Source of the DNA: Trebouxia sp. TZW2008
Lineage: Eukaryota > Chlorophyta > Trebouxiophyceae > Trebouxiales > Trebouxiaceae
NCBI GenBank assembly: GCA_002118135.1
Contig: BDIU01000423.1
Coordinates: forward strand, 1-20,488
DNA: 20,488 bases
Direction: 5' to 3'
The position numbers and the translations under genes are program-made. Shown here in pieces: positions 10,677-19,513 of this stretch; position 1 is the stretch's first letter, and each line of letters begins with the position of its first letter. Below the pieces are notes generated by a model. The model had not been told where the DNA came from. It did not search any database and worked only from the letters and a program-made list of their open reading frames with translations.

Positions 10677-11509
10677 ATACCTTTTACAATGCATGTTGCG
10701 GCAAGTAGTCATGTCTCGTTGAAGCTTGAGTTTGTGCCAACAGCTAGAGTTGTTTTTGCAGATGTAGTTGGACATGCATTGAGCTAATATGTTGCTTTGA
10801 AACCACTTTTGCCATCAGCTCAGGGCATCCTTGCGTTTAAAGTTGCCTGTGAAGTGAGCATGCGCATCTAGTTGAAGGTTTTGTCATTAGTCAAGGTTCT
10901 CATTGCAAGCGAAGTTAATGCCTTAAGTACAGCTTTGAACCATGCACCTGATTTTCAAGTGACCCCTGCTATTTAGCGTTAATTATGCAGTGCAGACTTT
11001 CAATGTGAGCCTAATTTTCAAATTGGGACCCTTGCTGGTGGCAGCATTGTCTCAGCCTCTGATATTCCAAATGTTTCTTGAACTATCAAGCTGTTTTGCG
11101 CAACAATAGATATGCCTGAGCTTTGAGAACAGTAATCTACAACCTGCAATTGCAGTGCTAATTGTACTAGACATCTTAAGATCTCATCAAGCTTGTAGAA
11201 TGCGAGAACTAGTCTCATGCTTGTGTTCATCAGCATTTGAAGCTGGCACAGCTGCGTTGGCAAGCAATTTTGCGCTTGAAGTTAGACACACTGAGTAAGG
11301 CATAGGCAGACAACAGACCGGTCTGAAACATGTCAAAACCCTGCTCCTGCAGAAGTGTTATCACCGTCTGATGCATTATGCAAGGAGACGCCAGCAACTG
11401 TGACACCCTTGTGGAACCAGTTGAGGCATATGACGGCTTTCAGTATAAGTCACAGGACACAATCAAACACAACATCTGATTTCCCCAAGTAAGGGGAGTT
11501 GGTGCTGAC
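10677..11509. other. Convergent intergenic region between the glycoprotein gene and the dipeptidase pseudogene
   Basis: The plus-strand gene ends at 10676, and the last recognisable minus-strand dipeptidase exon ends at 11510. The stretch should contain the remaining C-terminal exons of the dipeptidase if it were complete. Reading the minus strand I could not find the GGHSG region or the later catalytic segment. One open minus stretch (about 11040-11145, after a TTGCAG acceptor) is exon-like but does not resemble the family. Confidence 0.45.
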
Positions 11510-11588
11510 CTGCACAGCCAATGAAGATCTTTTCCCAATTCTCTGTGTCAAGGTTCAGCAGCGTCCACCCTGTCAACAGGCTACCGTC

Positions 11589-11591
11589 TCA
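11589..11591 (-). other. In-frame TGA in exon 5 of the dipeptidase pseudogene
   Basis: With the acceptor at 11603/11602 (ATGCAG|GT), exon 5 reads AFD, stop, DGSLLTGWTLLNLDTENW, which lines up with the family's GAFGLDxxLLxGxxLLNLD segment, so the stop replaces a sense codon. A second acceptor 30 nt further in (TTGACAG|GG), also compatible with phase 1, would skip the stop at the cost of about 10 residues. Confidence 0.7.
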
Positions 11592-12434
11592 GTCAAAGGC
11601 ACCTGCATTTTTCCGAGAGGTGTTATGGTGTCTGTAGCTGTCCAAACACTTTGTAATGTATGGTGTGCTCAGTGATGTTTGGAAGCTGCAGTACACTAAC
11701 AGCAATGGCGTGCTCAATGACTGTGATGAATGAAAGTGGCTGCCGTTTGTCAGACCAGGCTTGGCTTGAACATGGCAAATGCACAAAACAGGCAAATGTT
11801 TGGCGGCTGATAGGACAGAGTTGGAAAGAATGACAAAGTCCCCACCAGCAAGATATAGCCATACTCTAGTCCTTCAGCAACAAAGCAGCCAGCGCAAGAT
11901 GGTGTTTCTGTTAGGCATCACAAGGTGTCATACCCTGACTTGGACATGAGGTGGGGATTATATGGTACTCCTGTAAGCCCGTTTTTGTTGTTAGTAGTGA
12001 CACAGCACTTCAAGCGCCTTTCGTGACTGGACTTGCTTGTTGTTGTTTCGTTCATTGTTACCACAAAGCCAATCTCTGCATGATGATGCATTCATGTACC
12101 TCTGAGTACAGTCTCCTCATCATTGTTGAAGAGGCACTCCAAAGGAGGCGGCTTGGCTGACTGAGCCGCGTCCAGCAGGGCAAGCGCTGCTGCAGCTCCA
12201 ATGCCGTTGTCAGCACCCAAAGTTGTGCCATCTGCCTGCATCAAGCACTGAGTATGTATCCAACTACATTGCCCGTATCTGAACACATTGGACGACAGCA
12301 CCATGAGAAGCAACAGCGACACCATAATGGAGCAAAACAATGTACAACAATGGCATAGGATGCAGTCGCACGTTTAGCTCTAATCATGTCAGGAATGCAG
12401 TCAAGAACTTAGTGCTTGCTTGGGCAGTTCAAAT

Positions 12435-12545
12435 GAGTGATGCATGTCCTCTTGTCTCTTACAAGAACTGGCTGTCATAATAGTGCAGGCTTAAGCAGAT
12501 CAGTCGCAAGCAGATCAGAAATGCATGTGCCCTTGTCTCTTCTGA
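12435..12545 (+). repeat. Imperfect direct repeat in dipeptidase intron 3
   Basis: TGCATGTCCTCTTGTCTCTT (from about 12441) and TGCATGTGCCCTTGTCTCTT (from about 12523) are 20-nt copies differing at two positions, each in front of a short AG/AC-rich stretch. Between them GCAGATCAG occurs twice. This is a local duplication within the intron at 12236-12610, with no evident function. Confidence 0.45.
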
Positions 12546-12742
12546 ATGGTTTGCCACAAAGACTACAGACTTGGCGTTTTACAGCAATCAAAGGAGCACT
12601 GCAGGCCTACTTTCAACCACTCTGCCTTCCTGATTAGCTTCAGTGCATCCTTGTTGAAATCATGCTGAACATCAGTGTTCTTCTCGCACACCATATCAAT
12701 GTGACCCTGAACACATGCAGAGCTCAGTAAGGCTACCTTAGG

Positions 12743-12834
12743 ACAATGCGTGCTGAACAGTGCATTCTGAACGATGCGTGCTGGACAATGCACGCTGCAC
12801 ATTGCTTGCCGAACGATGCGTGCTGAACATGCGA
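12743..12834. repeat. 14-bp minisatellite, block A (GATGCGTGCTGAAC-type)
   Basis: Six to seven consecutive units of 14 nt: AATGCGTGCTGAAC, AGTGCATTCTGAAC, GATGCGTGCTGGAC, AATGCACGCTGCAC, ATTGCTTGCCGAAC, GATGCGTGCTGAAC, then a decayed unit. It lies in intron 2 of the dipeptidase pseudogene. Open frames over it (for example 12760-13056) are products of the repeat, since 14 is not a multiple of three and all frames show the same Cys/His/Ala-rich words. Confidence 0.85.
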
Positions 12835-12877
12835 CTGCCCTTGCCCTCAGCTGATCCATGTCCACTGCATGTATTGG

Positions 12878-13034
12878 TCAGCATGCACTTTTCAGCAAGC
12901 CTTGCATATATGCCTCAGCATGCATGGTTCAGCATGCATTGTCCGCTCAGCATGCATCTTTCAGCAAGCATTGTGCAGCATGCCTTGTTCAGCAGGCATT
13001 GTTCAGCAAACATTGTTTCACATGCATTGTTCGC
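12878..13034. repeat. 14-bp minisatellite, block B, inverted relative to block A
   Basis: About ten units built on GTTCAGCATGCATT occur, many at exact 14-nt spacing (near 12926-13030) and some with small insertions (12878-12925). The reverse complement of the block A unit is GTTCAGCACGCATC, which differs from this unit at two positions, so the two blocks are the same minisatellite in opposite orientation separated by about 43 nt. Together they fill most of the 406-nt intron 2 (12707-13112). Confidence 0.85.
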
Positions 13035-13412
13035 AAGAGCGGTCACTGACATATAGGCCTGGGTGGTCAGGTCATGATGCATCATGAGATGCATTATGTC
13101 AAATGAAATCACCTGTATGACCACTACAGGTGCATTTTCCCCACCATTGCTGCCTGGGCGTTTGATGACCATATTGTTTTTGGTGCTGGTTTGCAAAGTC
13201 TATGAGGTAAGCCATCACCCTGAAACACCACGCTCATGGGGAGGCAAGTCTGCAGGAGATACAGGCAAGCTATATTTGAGCCATGCGAGCGTTGATCACT
13301 CGTGCATTACTTACTTGTCTTCACGTTTCGACGGTTGTGGGAGCTTTGTGAGTGCGTAGAAGTCTCCCCACCGGACTTGAGGTTGCAAATCTAGAATGGC
13401 GCTCTCTGTCAT

Positions 13413-14050
13413 GCCCGCAGATGCAGTTGCAGTGGCTGAAACACAGTTCTGCAAGCATGCAGATGCTGGGAAGCTGTGCTGCAGCTTTCGGGCCCGTATC
13501 AAAGTTGAAGAACTGATGGCAGAGGCGACATCGGCTATCGCTGACGCTAAGGTGACCACGCGCAGAAGTAGAAGGAGGCACACGCGATGCAAGACGTGTG
13601 GCAAGTTGCAGCATGCAATTTGACGTGGGCGTGGCTGCCTCGGCTCAGTTGCAGGCAATACAAGATTCACTACAATCTAGGTTGGCTTTGAAACGCGCGA
13701 TGCAGCCTCCTCCAGCAGGACCACCCATAGCGCAGAGAGTCGGTGCTCCTGTCCTGCGTAGTGATGTTTAGTCATGCCACTTACCTTGCTGCGTATATGA
13801 CTTGACAAAAGGACAATTCGCCCGTACAACCTTGATGACAAAAGCCTTTCATTGCATTGTGTTTGTCAAGTGAGTGCTCAGATGCGTTCGTATGCAGCTA
13901 TGTCTGCATGATTGTCCTGTAGCGAACGGGTGGGTGATTTAGGCTATTACTTTGAGCAAGTCTTCACAGATCTGGGTGAAAAGTTAGGCTTAGCTAGCAG
14001 CTCGTGATGCCTGATCCTAAAGCGACCTAGAAATACACTCAGTTCATGAC
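13413..14050. other. Upstream region of the dipeptidase pseudogene, no confident gene
   Basis: This stretch is directly upstream of the minus-strand start. The dipeptidase frame stays open to 13670 and could hold a longer N-terminus, but it is Ala/Ser/Leu-rich without clear conservation. A plus-strand open frame over the same bases (13396-13623) overlaps exon 1 antisense. From 13680 on I see no exon, RNA gene or strong motif. Confidence 0.4.
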
Positions 14051-14700
14051 TCGTTTTGTCCGCAGTCACACAATGGTCTATGATAGGACCATAGTACTAT
14101 ATATATATTTGCCTAACTGACCACTGACCATTTGCCATATTCCTACACATGTGTGGGTTATGTAAGGGTTCTCATGTAAGCATCAGTCTGTGTGTGTGTG
14201 CAAAAGGCCTCAAAAAACAGGGTGCCTAATTTAACAATGCTAAATAGCTCCAGGTTAAGTCCAATTCTGCCTAAGTTACATAGGTTTCCCATACCCTATA
14301 CCTGCCAGTACATTAGCTAGTACCCAATTCCAATGTAACAATGTAACACCTTTTTTTCAAAAACTAAATTTTATAGAGAAGCCCTTAAAGTGATGATCTG
14401 AGATCAAATCTGATCGGCGGTGTTACAAGATCTGAAGAAGAGTGACCCACACCCGCACACCACCCTGTTTAATGCCTTTGTCCTTAAATTTCAAATTAAT
14501 GGTCATTTTCCAGAATCCCTCAAAAATTCAATTGCAGATAACCGTTTTTCTATCATAACCCAGAACTTTCCAGAACCTTCATCTACAGCGCCTGAGCTAC
14601 AGACTTCTACACGCAGAGAATCGACGGTCTGCGTGCAGACGCGCCAAAGGTGTGCGCTAGACCTACAGTCCGTCTACGCTTGACGCGCAGAAGCTCTGAG
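14051..14700. other. AT-rich patch with simple repeats, unlike its flanks
   Basis: Composition shifts to A+T-rich here. It includes an alternating TA tract (14098-14109), a TG tract (14189-14200), a run of T and A-rich sequence at 14340-14400, and an ATGGTC/GACCAT hairpin-like pair at about 14072-14091. An open frame at 14420-14683 (+) exists but looks like AT-driven noise. From about 14610 a GC-richer segment has repeated CAGAAGCT words and GTCTGC-GT-GCAGAC. It may be an inserted element; no terminal repeats or target duplication could be defined. Confidence 0.35.
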
Positions 14701-14765
14701 TCAGAAGCTACAGTGCCGTGGCGCAGAAGCTGCTGAAGCTGGGCCTGATCGCTGCAGAATTAGTC

Positions 14766-14780
14766 ATAGAGATTCTCTAT
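14766..14780. repeat. Perfect 15-nt palindrome
   Basis: ATAGAGA-T-TCTCTAT, 7-bp arms around a single T. It sits between the AT-rich patch and the decayed coding sequence at 14898. No function is assigned. Confidence 0.5.
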
Positions 14781-14897
14781 GTTACGTCACTATCGACGGA
14801 ATCTGACATAACTCAATTTTTTCCTGTACACAGAGTACTGTAGCTCTGCAGAACACTGACAAAAGTCTGCGCAGATGCATGCATTTACTGTAATTTT

Positions 14898-15480
14898 ATG
14901 GCAAACACCCAAGAAAATCTACTCAAACACCTGAAATTGGCTCGCGCCAGGCTATCGGACTTAAGGTCCAGAGAGCAATCCCTGCCTTCCACAGACACAC
15001 GTCAGATAGCCTGGCTGGTGAACGACATCAACATAGACGCACTAGCAATCTGTGGCATCCCCGATCCAGGCTTGGTCCCTGTGCAGAATCCCGGGGACTC
15101 ATGAAACCCTCAGACATCGTTGCTTCTGTGAAGGGAATCGTGAAATGATGCGTTTCAAGACGACCAATGACCAATGGCCGTTTCTGAGCGTTTCTATGAC
15201 CATCTGTTGCGGCGTCCAAACATGGCCAAAGTACGCATCCATCTATTGCGGCGTCCAGGAATGGCCCAAGAACGCACCGTCAAGATTCACTTGCTGCACA
15301 AGCCGTCTAAAGACGTGCAAGCACCGCAGCGTGTTTTTGGGCATCTTATGCAGACTATGTAATACGGTTGCATAGCATACCGCTCTTATGGCGGAGATTT
15401 GACGTTTCCCAAGGCAAGATCTTTTACAACGAGCACATCAGAGATATGCCGATCAACCCCAACACTCTATAGTGCCACTC
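14898..15480 (+). pseudogene. Decayed coding sequence of unknown family
   Basis: Three plus-strand frames follow each other as if one protein had been broken. Frame 1 is 14898-15104 (leucine/arginine-rich start LKHLKLARARLSDLRSREQ, ending ...NPGDS). Frame 2 starts at ATG 15101, overlapping the stop as ATGA, and gives MKPSDIVASVKGIVK before TGA. Frame 3 is open across a TGA at 15168-15170 and gives MAVSERFYDHLLRRPNMAKV and further basic sequence to TAA at 15360-15362. The composition of each piece is protein-like (basic, amphipathic), and the pieces change frame close to where the preceding one ends. No family was recognised; a mobile-element ORF is possible. No splice sites explain the frame changes. 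Confidence 0.35.
15200..15283 (+). repeat. Two tandem imperfect repeats of about 42 nt
   Basis: TGTTGCGGCGTCCAAACATG and TATTGCGGCGTCCAGGAATG begin two adjacent units about 42 nt apart inside the decayed coding sequence. They encode HLLRRPNMA and HLLRRPGMA, so the repeat keeps the reading frame and looks like a small internal duplication in the ancestral protein. Confidence 0.5.
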
Positions 15481-17009
15481 AACGAGCCAGAAATGGCTGC
15501 TAATCAGATCACTTGCACCACTCAAGTCACTCATCTCATGACAAGAAGAGAAACACACTAGCCTCAGGAGATGGGGTATTGCAAGTGCCCATTGTAGCCT
15601 ACCTAACATGCTACATACTGGTGATCTAGCTGGCACTACTTTGTGCCAGTGATTCTGCTGCCAATTTGCTAGTGCCCTACTGAACTTGCCTGTCAAACCA
15701 TGACCACCGCAGTGATGAAGCCCGTTCATCAAGAGAGAGCCCTGTCTCATCTGATCTGAGGCACATGCCATTCATGGCATCCATCTATGTGGTCTCTCAT
15801 GGCTTGCTGATAGGCACAGCTTGAAGGTGCCTAGCATCCTGTGGAACAATCAATCATCTCCCATCATCAAGCCAATACCAGCAAGTCCGAATTGATGGTG
15901 TTTGCTGCTAGCTTTGCTGCACTGGCATTGCCGTATTTCCTCAGCTGATGTTGTCAATCATGCTTACTGACGTGCAAAAGCAGCCAGAGGTTGCACCACT
16001 GCAGAAGACAATGGGATGCAACCTCAACTGCAGGTCAGGTTCACAAGCTGCATGCTACGAGGTTGTTGTGCTGCGGAAATCTAAATCTGCTTGGCAATGG
16101 TCAAGCACGCATACCAATGATGTAGAGGGGAACAGCAGCAAAGTTGCCCTCACCTCACTTGCCAGTCAATCTGCAAGGCTGATTGCACATCTTCCTTGGC
16201 AATTTGCATGTAGCAGGCAGCAATGCAGCTTTGCTTCCTAGATCATGTGCCAATCCTGGCGCAGTCGCTCTGCATAGGAACATGGCATTGATCCCACAAG
16301 ATCTGCACATGACAACTAGTTAAGTACTTAGGTATGCAATGTCATGCAGCAGCAACGATACTGTAAGGTACATTTGACAGTCTCCACTTATGGTGCTCAC
16401 AGTGCAGCTTTCAAGAAATGTTAGCGCTCCATGACTGATTGTTCTCAATCCTGCAAGACAGGCAGACAGGCGGACAGACAGGCATGCCAGCTAAAGGAAA
16501 GGTACACCAGCATGTCTTGTTGGGTGGAGGAGAGACTTTGTACTCACGGGTCACTCAGACTGTGCGTGTCTTAGCACATCAGCTGCCGAAGGATTGTGCC
16601 CTGTCAGATGCAAGGTCGTGGAGGAGAGACTCCTTGCCAGCATGCGTCCAGCGTCAATATCCTTGTCAGTGAATACCCCTGTCAAGCTGCCACATTAAGC
16701 TGTTTCTGCCCCATCATCATGTGTCCTGATCTGGCTGGTTGTGGACTCGAAGTAGTCAAGCGCATCTGTGAGCGTTGGCCACCCTTAACTTACAACTGCA
16801 TGTGTGGTGAGTATGAGCATTGCGCTCTCCTCCTTCAAAACAACCATCTTTTCAGCAGATATCTCCTGACAGAAAGAAAGTATAGACCCTAACCTTGCCA
16901 AACAGCAGTCGAACAGAAATCCCGTTCAAGCACCTCTGTGAAGTGGTGACAACGTCGCAAAATGGGGTTGCGGGTGTGATTTCTGTAGGCTTGCTTATCT
17001 GCTAACAGC
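15481..17009. other. Non-coding stretch with minor repeats
   Basis: No exon or domain could be supported. Frames such as 15424-15771 (-) and 15948-16241 (+) have no motif and no splice context. Small repeats are GACAGGC/GGACAGA words at 16457-16483 and a perfect 14-nt direct repeat GTGGAGGAGAGACT at 16524-16537 and 16618-16631. Confidence 0.4.
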
Positions 17010-17361
17010 ATGTCCGCTGCATCAACGCTGTGGACTGGTCTTGCCGCTCTGAACGCACTCGAGGCCAAGGTTGATCTTGAGCCGTTTAGGCCAGCTTTGC
17101 CGTATGGCTTGAGGGCCAGTTCACATTGACACCATTCGTTGCGGGTATGGCGCAGCCTGCAAGCAGTTTGGTTTGTCTGCGCCTGCACAAGAGCTTTGTG
17201 CTCAACTGTGGCGCTCGACTGAACAAGCAAACTTTGAATGTTGCCATGCCAGTTGTTGTGGTTTCAGCATCGTGGCCAGAACGGAGCGGAGCCTCGTGCC
17301 AGCCATTGCCCCTGTGTTCGAGCTTCGGTATTCCGAGCAAAGCTTCTGTCAGCAAAGGTGA
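17010..17361 (+). CDS. Possible broken ORF or unresolved exons, unknown product
   Basis: ATG 17010 opens a 39-codon frame starting MSAASTLWTGLAALNALEAK and ending at TGA 17127-17129. A second frame, open from 17113 to TGA 17359-17361, reads IRCGYGAACKQFGLSAPAQE and beyond. Both have protein-like composition and overlap out of phase, suggesting either a frameshifted remnant or an intron not resolved here. The opposite strand is also open over part of it. No family was recognised. Confidence 0.2.
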
Positions 17362-17453
17362 CCTGAGCGTGTTGAAACTCTGGTGCCGATTCCAAATAAC
17401 GATGCCATGATGGTAGCTAGCCTATACCATCCATTTGTAGCCTATACGCCTAC

Positions 17454-17636
17454 ATGTGTGGGCGCTTTGCCCTGGCTTGCATCAGCTCACTCGTGCAGCC
17501 CATGCTCAGTCTTTGCTACCTTGATCAGCACAACTATCCTGCAAGCTTGAAACCCTGGCACGCGTGCTCAGGCTGCAAGAGCTCGGGAATAGAGCTCTCC
17601 TGCAGGTTTACCTGTCAAGGCTGCTTTGGTCTTTGA
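17454..17636 (+). CDS. Open frame starting MCGRFAL, possible SRAP/HMCES-type first exon
   Basis: The frame begins MCGRFALACISSLVQ. SRAP proteins (YedK in bacteria, HMCES in eukaryotes), which cross-link to abasic DNA through Cys2, start with MCGRF/MCGRT. The remaining 45 residues, up to TGA 17634-17636, show none of the later SRAP motifs (YNxAP, NARxE, GFYEW, HxRMP), and no further exon was found on this strand up to 18500. It is a first-exon fragment at best, and the seven-residue match may be chance. Confidence 0.2.
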   Translation: MCGRFALACISSLVQPMLSLCYLDQHNYPASLKPWHACSGCKSSGIELSCRFTCQGCFGL

Positions 17637-18540
17637 ACTGCAACATGTACGTCTTGGCTGTTGCTCGCTTCCTATCTGCAGTCTATTGAAGGTTGCAGAG
17701 CCTGCAAAGCTGGCTGGCAGGGCATGCTTCAAGAAAAGCTTGATTAGTAACTGCAAGACGTCAAGGTGCAGGTGTTTCAGCAACAGGAAGTCAGACTTTC
17801 AAGTGCTAGCCACAGCAAGAGACAGTGCAGACAGGCATCAGCACAACCGATCAATGTGTATGCCCAAATGAGAAGGTTTGCTGAACATTGTGACTGCCTT
17901 TCTGCAACTACGAAGCTGGGAGAACAAGAGGAGACAGGCAAACACTGACTACTAGTAGCTGCACACACACACACACACACACACACCCCTGCACGCCAAG
18001 CTTTTCAACATTGACAGCAGCAAGCTTCACTGGCACCCTTCCTTACTGGCATGGTCTCATGCAAGCCTGCTTGAAATGTGAAACGCATGAATGAGGGCAA
18101 GCTTTGTGAGATAGCAATTTGCAGCTTTATGCTGTTTCTTGCCAGCATTGCTTTTGCTGCACTGCATAGAGCAATAGACCAAGATGTGACATTTGCCCAG
18201 CCCTGCTCTCTGTTGCAGCCAGATTCAGCAGATGCCCAGGCAGCTAACTTGACCACACAATACCTTCGGTAGGCAGTGATAGCTTTGAAGCCACACCACG
18301 CTGTTGTCTCTGCAGCCAGCATTCTGCAGCAAGTGCTCAGATGCGCACAATGCAAGGGCAGCAGGAACGGCCTGCTCAATGACACAGTGGAGCAGTGTGC
18401 ATAGCTCAAGACCTTGCTCTTAGACATGCAGGCTCAATGCTTGATGGGCGTGTGTGATGATCACCAGTAGCCTGCTGGGCAAATAGACAGTCCATCAGAA
18501 TGCCTCAAGGCCAGTGGCAGCAGGCGGTTGTGGCCATGCA
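17637..18540. other. Non-coding stretch, no supported gene
   Basis: Open frames occur on both strands, the longest at 18005-18427 (-), but they show no motif, no consistent splice sites and no coding-like bias. The CA microsatellite at 17962-17986 is listed separately. Nothing else stands out. Confidence 0.4.
17962..17986. repeat. (CA)n microsatellite
   Basis: An uninterrupted CA dinucleotide tract of about 25 nt. It is likely length-polymorphic. Confidence 0.9.
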
Positions 18541-18574
18541 ATCAATCTGAAATTTTTGAGGACCTCAAGAGCTT

Positions 18575-18594
18575 CTTGAAGTCCAGACTTCAAG
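18575..18594. repeat. Perfect inverted repeat with heat-shock-element-like TTCnnGAA core
   Basis: CTTGAAGTC-CA-GACTTCAAG has 9-bp arms and a 2-nt spacer. The left arm overlaps TTCTTGAA (18573-18580), matching the nTTCnnGAAn unit of heat-shock elements, and further CTTCAAG words follow within 200 nt (for example at about 18609). No gene start is visible nearby, so a regulatory role is only a possibility. Confidence 0.45.
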
Positions 18595-19494
18595 GATCTT
18601 GACAGCTGGGCTTCAAGTCAGCAGTTACACATGCCTGCAAGTGCATTGCCGGTACTAGTCAGGACAGAATGATGAACACTTGGTGTACCGTTCAATGCCA
18701 GAAGTTTGAGGACCATTGTTCATGCCAAGATTGGTTAGAGTTTCAGTTGAACTTCAGCTAGAACCTCTGAAGCCTTCAAGAAATTCAGTAACCAGCTACT
18801 ACCTGAAAAGGCCCTCACCGCCAATTATACCCTGGCAGGGCTGTAGAGCAGAAGTACTCAGTTGTAAACATCAGCATGGCTCAAATCTGAGGTTCACTTG
18901 TCACTGATCCTCATCTTGTCATACCGCTTCACTGCGAGCGTGTTGCATGCCCATTAGACGCGGCATTTGAGACGGTCAAGACCACACCCCGTTTAAAATG
19001 CTGAATATGAGGCTGTTTAAAGCGATGCAAACTCTCTGACGGTACAAGCTAGACGGCAATCATCTGGGCCGTTTCTTGGACGGCATAAAAACGGCTGTAA
19101 TTCAGCTGTGGAAAACGCATCAAAAAGAAGGGTCGTCTTGAAACAGCCAATTTACGCTGGTTGAAAATGAGGAAGAGTTGCAACTTGGTGTTGAATGCAT
19201 ACAGCGCTTAATGAAGCTTGCATGCGATGCATAGCCAAACAATCAGCATGTCACAATGCACACTGTTGCTGTATATCAAACAGCACCTACAAGGGCACTT
19301 GTAAGTCTTCCGAAATCTGCGTGCATGCTCCTTGCTACAACGAGTTGCAGATTCATGTTTGTGGGTAAGCTTTGATAATCAATGTTGCTACAGGCCAGCC
19401 AGGCAGAAAATGCTTTACGTGTTGGGAACATACAGAAAAAACATTACACTCAATTGCTAATAGAGCGTCCGATGGATTGGGTTCTAGGCTGAGC
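18595..19494. other. Non-coding stretch containing a cluster of GACGG words
   Basis: No exon is supported. Between 18955 and 19100 the word GACGG occurs at 18971, 19038, 19052 and 19079 with ACGG at 19091 and CCGTTT at 19069, spaced 14-65 nt apart; two of them extend to GACGGTCAAG and GACGGTACAAG. The rest is unremarkable AT-balanced sequence. Confidence 0.35.
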
Positions 19495-19513
19495 CTTGAG
19501 AAACGTTCTCAAG
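19495..19513. repeat. Hairpin overlapping the stop codon of the HNH gene
   Basis: CTTGAGAA-ACG-TTCTCAAG is a perfect 8-bp inverted repeat with a 3-nt loop. On the minus strand the TGA stop of the HNH gene (19511-19509) lies within one arm. It could form a stem in the mRNA at the coding/3'UTR boundary; this could also be chance. Confidence 0.5.

Larger units (their letters stand above)
11510..13412 (-). pseudogene. pepD-like: Aminoacyl-histidine dipeptidase (PepD, peptidase family M20), broken and 3'-truncated
   Basis: Five minus-strand exons follow the PepD order: 13412-13315, 13219-13113, 12706-12611, 12235-12100 and 11602-11510. Exon 1 has LPQPSKRED (IPRPSxxE motif). Exon 2 has VMAYLIDFANQH, then in another frame NNMVIKRPGSNGGENAPVVV. 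Exon 3 has GHIDMVCEKN with the HxD metal ligands. Exon 4 has TTLGADNGIG (metal-binding D) and DEET (catalytic and metal-binding Glu). Exon 5 has LLNLDTENW and FIGCAG. Intact enzymes are about 480-490 aa and cleave Xaa-His dipeptides with zinc; only about 205 codons are present. Lesions are an exon 2 of 107 nt that is one base out of phase, a TGA at 11589-11591, and no C-terminal half. The start ATG at 13412 is the nearest one to the conserved region; the frame is open to 13670 and could encode a targeting leader. A functional paralogue elsewhere is likely. Confidence 0.85.

Noticed and set aside
11821..11885. Minus-strand stretch reading roughly EYGYI...AGGDF, considered as the GCAGG segment of the dipeptidase
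   Set aside because: A much better exon (LLNLDTENW...FIGCAG) with matching phase was found at 11510-11602.
12760..13087. Three overlapping plus-strand frames rich in Cys, His and Ala, suggestive of a repeat protein
   Set aside because: They are translations of the 14-bp minisatellite in different frames, inside an intron of a minus-strand gene.
13396..13623. Plus-strand open frame beginning MALSVMPADAVAVAE
   Set aside because: It lies antisense over the dipeptidase exon 1, which is supported by family motifs, and it has no domain or downstream exon.
14420..14683. 87-codon plus-strand open frame in the AT-rich patch
   Set aside because: Its residue content follows base composition and it ends in the short CAGAAGCT-type repeats; there is nothing protein-like to support it.
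18005..18427. 140-codon minus-strand open frame
   Set aside because: It has no motif, no hydrophobic or domain pattern and no splice context; the opposite strand is equally open over part of it.
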